Origin: Spirochaetales bacterium
GTDB taxonomy: Bacteria; Spirochaetota; Spirochaetia; DSM-27196; Alkalispirochaetaceae
DNA length: 39,214 nt
Direction: 5' to 3'
Assembly: GCA_028282545.1 (NCBI GenBank)
Contig: JANQHT010000149.1
Location: forward strand, 1 to 39,214
This document shows, in pieces, positions 18,846 through 26,020 of this stretch. Each line of letters begins with the position of its first letter. Positions within the stretch are counted from its first letter, which is position 1. The notes below the pieces were generated by a model. The model was given only the letters and a program-made list of their open reading frames with translations. It was not told where the DNA came from and ran no database searches. The position numbers were made by a program, and so were the translations under genes.

Positions 18846-20171
18846 CTAGGTGATCTTCTTATCCACCACGTAGAGAGCTTCGTCAATGATGCCGACGGCG
18901 TCGTCAATCTGCTCCTTGGTAATGATCAGGGGCGGTGCGATAAAGACGAAGTCCCACTTGGCAAAGAGCGTCAGCCCCAACTCGGCGAGTTTTTTGACAA
19001 AATCGGGTGCCACGTTCTGGATCGAGTTGTTGAACCCCGCCAACGGCGCCTTTGTCGCCCGGTCGGAGGTAAACTCAATGGCGGCCCAGAGCCCCTTCCC
19101 GCGAACGTCGCCGACGCAGGGGTGGTTCTCCTTGAGCGCTTCCAGCTTATTTAGCATGTAGGCGCCGTTCTCCGCCGAGTTTTCGATCAGACCTTCCTTC
19201 CGGTAGACCTCGATATTGGCGATACCGGTTGCGCACCCCAGGGCGTGGCCGCCGTAGGTGAGGCCGCCCACGAAGGGGTGGTCCTGGAAGTAGTCCCAGA
19301 GCTTCTTGTTCCAGATCATCGCGCCCAGTTGTACGTACCCCGAGGTGAGTCCCTTGGCGGTGGTGATGATGTCCGGGACAACGTCGAAGTGTTCGATCCC
19401 GAACCATTTCCCCGCGCGTCCCCAGCCGGCCATCGTTTCGTCCGCCACCAGGAGGATGCCGTTCTCGTCACAGATCTGCCGGACACCCTGCATGAAGGTC
19501 TTGCCCGGGATGATGATGCCGTTGGTCCCGACGATCGGTTCCAGGAAGATGGCGGCGATCGTCTTGGGCCCGTCCAGCATGACTTGCGTCTTGAGTGCGT
19601 CGAGCGCTTTTTGGTTCGTCTCCTCCTCCGTCTTCCCCCCAAAGGGGTCACGGTACGGGTAGGGGCCGAAGAACTTCACGGCACCGGGGATACCGGGTTC
19701 AGCGGCCCATCGGCGCGGGTCTCCGGTGAGCGTGATGGCACCGGCCGTTGCACCGTGGTAGCTCCGCCACCGCGAATATATCTTGTGACGCCCGGTGAAC
19801 ATTCGCACCGCCTTGATGGCGTTCTCGATCGCCTCAGCGCCGCCGTTGGTGAAGAACGAATAATCCAGGTCGCCCGGAGTCACTTCAGAGATCATCTTGG
19901 CGAGACGCGCCTTGGGTTCACTCCCGAACATCGTTCCCACGTAGCACAGTTTTTCCGCCTGCGCCTTCATCGCGTCCAGCACGTGCCGGTTGCCGTGGCC
20001 GATGTTGATATTCAGGAGCCCCGAACAGAAATCGATGTACCGTTTCCCGTCGGTGTCCCACTGATAGATGCCCTCGGCGCGGTCCATGATGATCGGGTCA
20101 ACCGTGCCCTGGGCTGCCCACGAGTAGATTACGTGGGCTCGATCCATTTCCTTGATGGCCTTGGTGTCCAT
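18846..20171 (-). CDS. Class III aminotransferase, probable beta-alanine aminotransferase
   Basis: PLP enzyme of 441 aa. Visible: the Asp that holds the pyridine nitrogen (LLVADETMAGWGRAG, about D244), the Schiff-base Lys (TTAKGLTSG, about K273), and FFTNGGAEAIENAIK and YHGATAGAITLTGDPRRW of the substrate/PLP pocket. In the context of dihydropyrimidinase (22 bases upstream in the same operon) and a beta-ureidopropionase nearby, the expected reaction is beta-alanine + an oxo acid to malonate semialdehyde + an amino acid. Omega-amino acid or beta-aminoisobutyrate use is also possible. GGGAG precedes the ATG. No malonate semialdehyde dehydrogenase is in the window. Confidence 0.9.
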   Translation of the reverse strand: MDTKAIKEMDRAHVIYSWAAQGTVDPIIMDRAEGIYQWDTDGKRYIDFCSGLLNINIGHGNRHVLDAMKAQAEKLCYVGTMFGSEPKARLAKMISEVTPGDLDYSFFTNGGAEAIENAIKAVRMFTGRHKIYSRWRSYHGATAGAITLTGDPRRWAAEPGIPGAVKFFGPYPYRDPFGGKTEEETNQKALDALKTQVMLDGPKTIAAIFLEPIVGTNGIIIPGKTFMQGVRQICDENGILLVADETMAGWGRAGKWFGIEHFDVVPDIITTAKGLTSGYVQLGAMIWNKKLWDYFQDHPFVGGLTYGGHALGCATGIANIEVYRKEGLIENSAENGAYMLNKLEALKENHPCVGDVRGKGLWAAIEFTSDRATKAPLAGFNNSIQNVAPDFVKKLAELGLTLFAKWDFVFIAPPLIITKEQIDDAVGIIDEALYVVDKKIT

Positions 20172-20193
20172 TGTTACTCCCTGTTGATTCGTG

Positions 20194-21573
20194 CTACTTG
20201 GCGAGGGAACGGGTGACGAACGAGCCGATGCCCGTTTTGCCGACGAACTCGCCGTTCTCGACCTGAACGTTGCCGCGAACCGTTACGACATCGGGCTTGC
20301 CGTCGCGGTCCATACCCTCGAAGCCGTTGTAGTCGATGTTCATGCTTTGCGTCTTAACGCTGAACGTTCCCTTCGCCTTCGGATCGTACACGACGATGTC
20401 GGCGTCGGAGCCGACGCGGAGGGCGCCCTTCTGCGGATAGAGACCAAACCACTTGGCGGCGTTGGTGGAACCCACTTCGACAAAGCGCTCAAGCGAAAGG
20501 TCCCCGCGGGATACACCGTACGTGTAGAGCAAGTTGATCCGGTCTTCGATGGCAGGGATACCGTTCGGAATCTTAGTGAAGTCGTCCTTGCCCATCGTCT
20601 TCTGTTCAACAAAATCAAAGGGGGCGTGGTCCGTGGCTACCGTGTCCACCAGGCCCGATTTGAGACCGCTCCAGAGCGCCTGCCGGTCCGCGGTGGTCCG
20701 CAGGGGCGGGCTCATGACGTACTTGGCGCCTTCAAAGTTCGGTCGCTCGGCGTAGCTCTTATCGAGGATGAGGTGCGGGATAACCGCCTCAACGCCGAGC
20801 TGGACACCCTGCTTGCGCGCCGTGATTGCAGCTTCCAGCGCCTTTGCGTTGGAGAGGTGTACCACGTAGCCGCGGGCACCGGTGAGCTTCAGGAAGGTGG
20901 CAAAATGGTTGACACCGGCGGCTTCGACGAAGTCCGGACGACTCGGTTCGTGCCACTCCGATCCCGTTTTTCCTTCGGCGAGCAGTCTCTGCTGCATCAG
21001 AGAGACCAGGTCTGCGTTCTCGGTGTGGGCCGCCACGGTGACGCCGTGTTTCCCTGCGTAGGTGAGAACGTTGAAGAGCTCGTCGTCGTAGACGCCGAAG
21101 AAGTCCTTGTATGCCAGGAAGATCTTGAACGAGGTCGTACCGTCGGCCAACACCTTGTCGAGCTGGTCCGCGGTTTTGTCCTCCCATTTCGCGACGGCCA
21201 TGTGAAATGCGTAGTCGCACGACGCTTTCCCGGCGGCGAGCGACTTCCATTCTTCGTAGCCCTCGAGCATATCCATGCCGCGGTTCGGGCAGCACATCTC
21301 GATAAACATCGTTGTACCGCCCATAAGCGCCGCCTTTGATCCCGTGTCGTGGTTGTCCTTGGCGAAGGTCCCCATAAAGGGCAGGTGGATATGAACGTGG
21401 GGATCGATAAACCCAGGGAAGACATACTTGTCGCCGGCGTCGATGACCTTGGTCCCGGCGGGGGCATCGAGGTTTTCGCCAATGCGTGTAACCGTTTCGT
21501 TCTCACAGTAGATATCTGCCTTTCGGCGGCCATCGTGCTCGACGATCAGTCCGTTTTTAATAAGCAGTGCCAT
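20194..21573 (-). CDS. Dihydropyrimidinase / hydantoinase
   Basis: Zinc amidohydrolase opening dihydrouracil, dihydrothymine or hydantoin rings to N-carbamoyl amino acids, step two of reductive pyrimidine catabolism. It is 459 aa. Metal ligands are readable: the HVHIH motif (about 59-63), the carboxylated Lys at about 150 (GTTSFKIFLAYK), His in VAAHTENADL and VVHLSNAKA, and Asp in VATDHAPF. The ATG at 21571-21573 is chosen over the longer frame (to 21597) because of the GAGGAGG before it. It is first in the operon with the aminotransferase. Which cyclic amide is preferred cannot be deduced; the pathway partners favour dihydropyrimidines. Confidence 0.94.
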   Translation of the reverse strand: MALLIKNGLIVEHDGRRKADIYCENETVTRIGENLDAPAGTKVIDAGDKYVFPGFIDPHVHIHLPFMGTFAKDNHDTGSKAALMGGTTMFIEMCCPNRGMDMLEGYEEWKSLAAGKASCDYAFHMAVAKWEDKTADQLDKVLADGTTSFKIFLAYKDFFGVYDDELFNVLTYAGKHGVTVAAHTENADLVSLMQQRLLAEGKTGSEWHEPSRPDFVEAAGVNHFATFLKLTGARGYVVHLSNAKALEAAITARKQGVQLGVEAVIPHLILDKSYAERPNFEGAKYVMSPPLRTTADRQALWSGLKSGLVDTVATDHAPFDFVEQKTMGKDDFTKIPNGIPAIEDRINLLYTYGVSRGDLSLERFVEVGSTNAAKWFGLYPQKGALRVGSDADIVVYDPKAKGTFSVKTQSMNIDYNGFEGMDRDGKPDVVTVRGNVQVENGEFVGKTGIGSFVTRSLAK

Positions 21574-21632
21574 TGCATCCTCCTCGTGTGCAATCACGTG
21601 TGCGCGATTCGTGGATTTCTTAGTGCTCCTCT

Positions 21633-21661
21633 ATTTTAGGGGAGCTTTGTGTTGCGTGCAA
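21633..21661 (-). promoter_or_regulatory. Candidate promoter of dihydropyrimidinase-aminotransferase operon
   Basis: On the minus strand TTGCAC (21661-21656), a 17-base spacer, TAAAAT (21638-21633). A partly symmetric GCTCC...GGGAGC repeat (21625-21645) surrounds the -10 box and could be an operator. Same CTTGCAC element as the cofE and LLM promoters. Confidence 0.5.
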
Positions 21662-21796
21662 GGAAAAACATGCTGTATTGGCAATTCTCAGTATGGACGG
21701 AGGGCGACGAGCCCTTCGACGATATTGTCTATAGCCAAACAACAAGCAGGTCTCATTTTAGTGATCACATGGCCGATTGGAGGTGATCCGGCCGCG

Positions 21797-21864
21797 CCCG
21801 GAAGGAAGAACAAAACGCGTCTCTGCAGCGCAGCGAAGCCAAGCGTTTTGTTCTTCCTTCCGGG
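21797..21864. repeat. Long perfect inverted repeat (22-bp arms, 24-nt loop)
   Basis: Left arm 21797-21818, right arm 21843-21864, fully complementary, starting CCCGGAAGGAAGAAC and ending in the matching GTTCTTCCTTCCGGG. No T-run follows on either side, so it is not an ordinary intrinsic terminator. It lies between the end of the YgjV-like gene and the dihydropyrimidinase promoter. Nothing else is recognised in 21662-21931. It could be a small mobile palindromic element or an RNA-stabilising hairpin. Confidence 0.8.
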
Positions 21865-21931
21865 AACAGCCATGAAGGGAAACGTGTCAAGGGTATGTGA
21901 TCTCCAACATGTGATCTGCTGATACCGTATC

Positions 21932-22504
21932 TCACGTGAGTTCCCGTTCAAGCAGACCGGTCCGTTGATCGGCCTCAACGAATCCCAGTTTTTGTAAGTA
22001 CCGCCGGTGAATCGCCGAGGAGGGTCGTGCCCGCAGTCGGTGCATCCGGGGCATCACCGTTGCAAGACGCCCGCTGGCGATGAAGTAGCGGCCGAGCTTG
22101 AAATCGCGGTACTCGCGGGTCACGAAATCGATGTCGATGCAAAAATCTGTATCGTCCATTTCATGACCAACGAGGATGCCCGCCGTGATGTTGTTTCGCA
22201 AAAAGTAAAAGGCGCGTTTGTCCGAGGACAGCGGCACCTCGCCAAAGAGCCGGACGATCTCACCCCGGTTGGTATTCCAGAAATGGCGAAAATAGGGCGA
22301 GGCAAGGTTCGCCTCGATCAGTACCAGTTCCTCCCCGGTCGAATAGATCTTGAACAGGAAGTACGCGTTTATCCCGGCGATGCCGGTGGTCAGCGAGCCG
22401 GCGAGATTAATCCACCGGAGTTTCGCGATCGACCGCATGGCCAGGGAGACAAGGACTACTACGGACGCGAGGTACCCAAACCACTCGAGCCAAGGAACGT
22501 TCAT
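21932..22504 (-). CDS. YgjV-like membrane protein with C-terminal acetyltransferase-like domain
   Basis: About 190 aa. The N-terminus reads MNVPWLEWFGYLASVVVLVSLAMRS then IAKLRWINLAGS, the signature of the YgjV inner-membrane family. It is followed by one further helix (GIAGINAYFLFKIY) and a soluble domain (FYFLRNNITAGILVG, IDFVTREYRDFKLGRYFI, YLQKLGF) that resembles a degenerate GNAT fold. From memory, relatives have extra helices between NLAGS and the INAYFLF segment, so this copy may carry an internal deletion. The ATG at 22502-22504 is chosen by family start; no strong ribosome-binding site is seen, and the frame opens at 22549. Role unknown. Confidence 0.75.
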   Translation of the reverse strand: MNVPWLEWFGYLASVVVLVSLAMRSIAKLRWINLAGSLTTGIAGINAYFLFKIYSTGEELVLIEANLASPYFRHFWNTNRGEIVRLFGEVPLSSDKRAFYFLRNNITAGILVGHEMDDTDFCIDIDFVTREYRDFKLGRYFIASGRLATVMPRMHRLRARPSSAIHRRYLQKLGFVEADQRTGLLERELT

Positions 22505-22538
22505 GCGCGGAGTATACCGGATTTGTACGGAACCACGC

Positions 22539-22567
22539 TTGACACCCATGTAACTGTACGGTAAATT
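22539..22567 (+). promoter_or_regulatory. Sigma70-type promoter of Acg-like lipoprotein gene
   Basis: Perfect TTGACA (22539-22544), a 17-base spacer, TAAATT (22562-22567), 38 bases before the ATG at 22606. Confidence 0.75.
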
Positions 22568-22568
22568 A

Positions 22569-22588
22569 AAGTAACCATATGGTAACTT
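22569..22588 (+). promoter_or_regulatory. Palindromic operator candidate
   Basis: AAGTAACCATATGGTAACTT, symmetric except for one pair, lies directly downstream of the -10 box, covering the expected transcription start. Suited to a dimeric repressor (MarR or TetR type); no such gene is adjacent. Confidence 0.55.
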
Positions 22589-22605
22589 AAGGTGAGGAGA
22601 TTACG

Positions 22606-23754
22606 ATGATATCGGTTGTTTTGAAGGCCGCCCGGCCGAGAGTGTTATTACTCATGCCGCTTCTGATCGCGGGGTGTGTTACCACCGCCGGCCTCGATCC
22701 GGGTGCGGCGCCGCTATCCGACGACGTTCGAATTGCGCTTGTTGACTGGGCGCGGTGGGCACAGAACGCCCACAACATCCAGCCCTGGCGCGTTGAGCTT
22801 GATCCGGTACGGGCCGACCGGTTTGAACTGTACGTCGATACAGATCGGTTGCTGCCGGAGACCGACCCGCCCGCCAGGCAGATCACGATCTCCCTGGGAA
22901 ACTTCTTGGCGGTGGTGGAAGCGAGGGCGGCGCAGTTAGGCCTGCGGGCGGAGATTGACTTGTTGCCGGACGGGGAGTTCGATCTCGCCGACATTAGAGA
23001 CGTGTCCGTCGCCGAGGTCACGCTCGTTGCCGCGACGCGCCCCGACACGGAGCTGTCGGCCGCGGCGGCCCCGGACGCGATCACCCGGCCCACGGTGAAA
23101 TACCACTACCGCCGGGCTGCCTTGGATGACGAGTTGGTTCGGCGGATCGAAGGGTATTCGACGGACCTTATATCTATCGCGGTTGTGTCGGATCCGGCCG
23201 AGGTGGATTGGCTCAATAAGCTCTCGGTGGAAGCGTTCGCGCTGGAGATGTCCACGGAAGCGACGCTCATGGAAACGTACGACGCAACGCGGATGACGCG
23301 CCGCCAGCGCCGAGAAGACCCGTACGGGCTCTCCTTCCCGGGCAACTTTGGCCCGATGATGCTCCGCATAGTCGAGATCTCGTCGGCGCTTTTTCCGCAG
23401 TCTCCCGAGGCATTTGGACGCACGGGAACAAGCATCTTCACCAAGTCGATGGAAGAGATTGGCATCTACGTTCTTGTGACAACAGCGGACAACAGCCGCC
23501 GAACGCAACTCGAGACCGGAATGCGTCTCCAGGCCTTGTGGATGGAACTGCAATCTGCCGGCTACGTGGCGCTGCCTAACTCCCAGGCGCTGCAGGAGTA
23601 CCCGGAAATGACGCCGTTGTACGAGCGAATCCACGCGCGGTACGTCTCCACGGGCGAAACGATCCAGATGCTGCTCGCCGTGGCGGAGCCCAGATCGTGG
23701 CGACGCCGCCATAGTCCGCGTTTGGAGGTGGAAGACATCGTGGTCACACGATAG
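22606..23754 (+). CDS. Acg-family nitroreductase-like lipoprotein
   Basis: A 382-aa protein. The N-terminus is a lipoprotein signal: basic start, hydrophobic VLLLMPLLIAGC with a lipobox (LIAGC, Cys about 24). The body resembles the Acg/Rv2032 branch of FMN nitroreductases: ARWAQNAHNIQPWRVEL near the start of the mature protein, PPARQITISLGNFLAVVEARAAQLG, HYRRAALDDELV, and DPYGLSFPGNFGPMML. In the mycobacterial relatives activity is uncertain and FMN storage has been proposed. An export signal on a flavoprotein of this class is unusual. GGTGAGGAG precedes the ATG. It is monocistronic with its own promoter and operator. Confidence 0.82.
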   Translation: MISVVLKAARPRVLLLMPLLIAGCVTTAGLDPGAAPLSDDVRIALVDWARWAQNAHNIQPWRVELDPVRADRFELYVDTDRLLPETDPPARQITISLGNFLAVVEARAAQLGLRAEIDLLPDGEFDLADIRDVSVAEVTLVAATRPDTELSAAAAPDAITRPTVKYHYRRAALDDELVRRIEGYSTDLISIAVVSDPAEVDWLNKLSVEAFALEMSTEATLMETYDATRMTRRQRREDPYGLSFPGNFGPMMLRIVEISSALFPQSPEAFGRTGTSIFTKSMEEIGIYVLVTTADNSRRTQLETGMRLQALWMELQSAGYVALPNSQALQEYPEMTPLYERIHARYVSTGETIQMLLAVAEPRSWRRRHSPRLEVEDIVVTR

Positions 23755-23768
23755 GCGCGCGTCGAGCA

Positions 23769-23900
23769 TCAGAACCCGATCAGCCGTCGGTCGATGAGGT
23801 TGCGCCCGAGGTTCAATCCCTCTTTCGCCGCCTCTATCTCGAGGATGTACTCGATACCGTCAGTCGGCACAAAACTCCCGGGAAACGGGATTCCCGTCAT
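23769..23900 (-). pseudogene. Short unidentified ORF, likely C-terminal gene remnant
   Basis: A 43-codon reading frame from the ATG at 23898-23900 to a TGA at 23769. It has protein-like content (PGSFVPTDGIEYILEIEAAK) and ends LIDRRLIGF. No family recognised and no ribosome-binding site. Its closeness to an IS remnant suggests decayed DNA. Confidence 0.3.
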
Positions 23901-23963
23901 CGCCTTTTTGAACGACGACGCTTACTACGAAGCGGCCGCGTCGCGTTCGACGCGGTGGCGCCT

Positions 23964-24023
23964 CTAGGTGTAGCCGCGATCAATGACCCGGTTCACCGCT
24001 TCTGCCTTGAACTCCTCTCGAAA
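23964..24023 (-). pseudogene. Remnant of IS3-type transposase OrfA
   Basis: The minus-strand frame between stops reads FREEFKAEAVNRVIDRGYT, the recognisable start of an IS3-family OrfA helix-turn-helix (xEFKxEAVxLVxxxG). Stops flank it on both sides, so it is a dead fragment. No terminal inverted repeats or OrfB were found. Confidence 0.6.
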
Positions 24024-24123
24024 CTATCAGGTGTCTACGATTTCACGGGAATGCCACCCATTTACAAGCGCGGGTCAAACAATGTGGTCACCGACCGATA
24101 AAACCCAAATCATCATTTTTCGC

Positions 24124-24151
24124 TTGCATTAATGGAAAGCTCTGCTAAAAT
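24124..24151 (+). promoter_or_regulatory. Candidate promoter of second NCS2 permease
   Basis: TTGCAT (24124-24129), a 16-base spacer, TAAAAT (24146-24151). The -35 begins CTTGCAT, close to the CTTGCAC element before other pyrimidine and F420 genes. Confidence 0.5.
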
Positions 24152-24157
24152 GCGCTT

Positions 24158-24185
24158 GCATGCAACTGCCAAATTAGTTGCATGC
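24158..24185 (+). promoter_or_regulatory. Leader inverted repeat before second NCS2 permease
   Basis: Perfect ten-base arms GCATGCAACT and AGTTGCATGC, eight-base loop, beginning at the expected transcription start. The left arm also overlaps the self-palindrome TTGCATGCAA. Either an operator or a 5'-end RNA hairpin that may affect mRNA stability or translation; the ribosome-binding site lies 16 bases further on. Confidence 0.55.
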
Positions 24186-24212
24186 TACAAAAATTCCTGG
24201 AGGAGTACTTTT

Positions 24213-25481
24213 ATGTCTGATTCTCTGAACCAGCCGGTCGACGGTAAAACGATCGTGCTCGGCCTGCAACACACGTTTGTGATGTTCGGGGCTACCGTGC
24301 TCGTTCCGATACTTACGGGGCTGGACGTCGGTGTTACGTTGTTCGCCGCCGGCATCGGAACGTGGTTGTTCCACATTCTCACCAAGTTCAAGGTGCCGGT
24401 GTTTCTTGGCAGTTCGTTTGCGTTTCTTCCGCCGATCTTCGCAGTGACCGCCGCTCACGGCGGAGATCTTGCCTATGCGACCGGTGCAATCGCCGTCGCC
24501 GGTATCGTCTACGTGATCGTCTCGATCATTTTCAGTTTTGTCTCCCACGAGTGGTTGAAGCGCATCCTTCCGGCGCACGTGACCGGCCCGATCATCATCC
24601 TTATCGGTCTGATCCTCGCCCCGGTCGCGATTTCGAATGCGAACGGCGCGAACTCCCCCGCGGTCGTCGAGGCGATCGGCACCAACGGCGCGTGGCTCAT
24701 CGCGGTCCTGTCATTTGCGGCGGCGGTAGTCGTCAAGGTCGGGTTCGAACGCATGGGTTGGCGTTTCGCCTCTCAACTTCCCGTTCTCCTCGCGCTTGTA
24801 TTCGGATATATCATCTCGGCTATTGCCGGAATCGTCGACTTCACGGCGGTGAGGGAAGCGGCCTGGTTCGGCCTTCCGAACTTCACGGCGCCCAAGTTTT
24901 CGGCAACCGCCATGGCCATGACCGTTCCGATCGCGATTGTCACGGTCGTCGAGCACTTCGGTGACATCATCGCGATTGGGAACGTTGTGAAGCGCGATTT
25001 CCTTGAGGAACCGGGGATCAACCGGACCTTGCTCGGCGACGGTCTCGCTACAACGCTCTCCGCGCTCCTCGGCGGCCCCGCAAACACGACGTACAGCGAA
25101 AACACCGGCGCGATCGCACTCACGGGCGTGTCGAATCCGTGGGTCATGCGCATTGCCGCGATATTCGCGATCCTCTTGTCGCTCATTCCGAAGTTCACCG
25201 CACTCATCGGCACTATACCCGGGCCTGTGATCGGCGGCATCAGCATTCTGCTCTTCGGCATGATCTCTTCGATCGGCGTACGGAACATGCTCGACGCACG
25301 GATCGACCTCGACAACCCGCGACTACTCATCATCGTGGCGGCGATTCTGGTCGTCGGCCTTGGCGGCGCTACCTTCGCCGTTGGGGAGACCTTCTCTATC
25401 GCCGGTCTCGGCCTCGCTGCCTTGGTCGGTATCGTCTTGAACCTGCTCATCAACTTCCGGAGTTTCCGCGAAGAGGCGTAG
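24213..25481 (+). CDS. NCS2-family uracil permease (UraA-like)
   Basis: A 422-aa inner-membrane transporter close to the UraA type. Family motifs: LGLQHTFVMFGATVLVPIL, FLGSSFAFLPPIFAV (substrate-contact strand), VEHFGDIIAIG with the key Glu-His, and LLGGPANTTYSENTGAIALTGVSNPWVMR. The ATG at 24213 is preceded by TGGAGGAG; the frame is open from 24132 but that ATG is inside the promoter. It is monocistronic, ended by a terminator. UraA-type proteins are uracil:proton symporters, fitting the pyrimidine genes around it. The 13446 permease belongs to a different NCS2 subgroup, so the two may divide substrates. Confidence 0.95.
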   Translation: MSDSLNQPVDGKTIVLGLQHTFVMFGATVLVPILTGLDVGVTLFAAGIGTWLFHILTKFKVPVFLGSSFAFLPPIFAVTAAHGGDLAYATGAIAVAGIVYVIVSIIFSFVSHEWLKRILPAHVTGPIIILIGLILAPVAISNANGANSPAVVEAIGTNGAWLIAVLSFAAAVVVKVGFERMGWRFASQLPVLLALVFGYIISAIAGIVDFTAVREAAWFGLPNFTAPKFSATAMAMTVPIAIVTVVEHFGDIIAIGNVVKRDFLEEPGINRTLLGDGLATTLSALLGGPANTTYSENTGAIALTGVSNPWVMRIAAIFAILLSLIPKFTALIGTIPGPVIGGISILLFGMISSIGVRNMLDARIDLDNPRLLIIVAAILVVGLGGATFAVGETFSIAGLGLAALVGIVLNLLINFRSFREEA

Positions 25482-25507
25482 CGCATCGAATCGATGGGTA
25501 CATTGAG

Positions 25508-25533
25508 GCCCCGTGGCAATGTCACGGGGCTTT
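25508..25533 (+). terminator. Rho-independent terminator after second NCS2 permease
   Basis: Eight-base-pair stem GCCCCGTG / CACGGGGC, seven-base loop, then TTTCC and TTTT. Confidence 0.8.
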
Positions 25534-25597
25534 CCTTTTGATACTCTGCGGCAGTGCACGACCACCGACGCCACGTTGTGGTAGCCCTTTAGCCTCG

Positions 25598-25690
25598 ATG
25601 GCGCGTCTTGCGATTTTCTCCGGTGACCAGGTCTTCAAAGCGTTCCAGAAGGGGAGCAGGTTGGGAGGGCGGCGAGATGGTCTTAGGTGA
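25598..25690 (+). pseudogene. HicA-toxin-like N-terminal remnant
   Basis: A 30-codon frame reading MARLAIFSGDQVFKAFQKGS and ending after RDGLR. The opening resembles HicA mRNA interferases (M-x-R/K-L-x-x-x-S-G-x-x-V-x-K-x-L-x-K) but stops before the catalytic His region. No hicB partner is seen. The rest of 25541-25751 holds nothing else recognised. Confidence 0.4.
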
Positions 25691-25751
25691 AGCGCGTGAC
25701 CTCGCCGACGTTGCCGGCCGTGCGATTGAAATGAAATACAACTGCACATTT

Positions 25752-25783
25752 GCTATATCCTATCCAGGGGGATAGGATATAGC
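25752..25783 (+). promoter_or_regulatory. CsoR-type operator overlapping the ribosome-binding site
   Basis: Perfect 14-base arms (GCTATATCCTATCC / GGATAGGATATAGC) separated by AGGG. The right arm ends at the base before the GTG start of the repressor gene and contains AGGA, the only ribosome-binding site. The central run of G resembles operators of the CsoR/RcnR/FrmR family, so it is probably autoregulatory. Confidence 0.7.
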
Positions 25784-26020
25784 GTGATTCATCAATCTCA
25801 TGCGGACGTAGTGTTGCGCCTGAAGCGGGCACGTGGGCACCTCGACAAGGTTATCGCCATGATAGAAGACGGGGAGCCCTGTACGTCCACGGCGCAACAG
25901 CTTCACGCCGTTGTCCAGGCGATTCGATCGGCGAAGCGCGTTTTTGTGGAAGATCATATCGACTATTGCGCAACGACGTCATCGATCGCCGATCTCAAAG
26001 AAATAGCGAAGTACCTGTGA
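25784..26020 (+). CDS. CsoR-family (DUF156) metal-sensing repressor
   Basis: A 78-aa all-helical repressor. The Cu(I)-type ligand set is intact: Cys33 (EPCTS), His58 and Cys62 (EDHIDYC), with the 25- and 4-residue spacing found in copper sensor CsoR. Family blocks RLKRARGHLDKVIAMIEDG and AQQLHAVVQAIRSAKRVFVEDHI are clear. The GTG start directly follows the palindrome and the stop overlaps the MFS transporter start (TGATG), so the two form an operon. Copper sensing is the first choice; persulfide or other thiol-reactive sensing is less likely because FrmR/CstR ligand patterns differ. Confidence 0.92.
   Translation: MIHQSHADVVLRLKRARGHLDKVIAMIEDGEPCTSTAQQLHAVVQAIRSAKRVFVEDHIDYCATTSSIADLKEIAKYL

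Noticed and set aside
21797..21864. Inverted repeat as an intrinsic terminator
   Set aside because: No T-run follows the stem on either strand.
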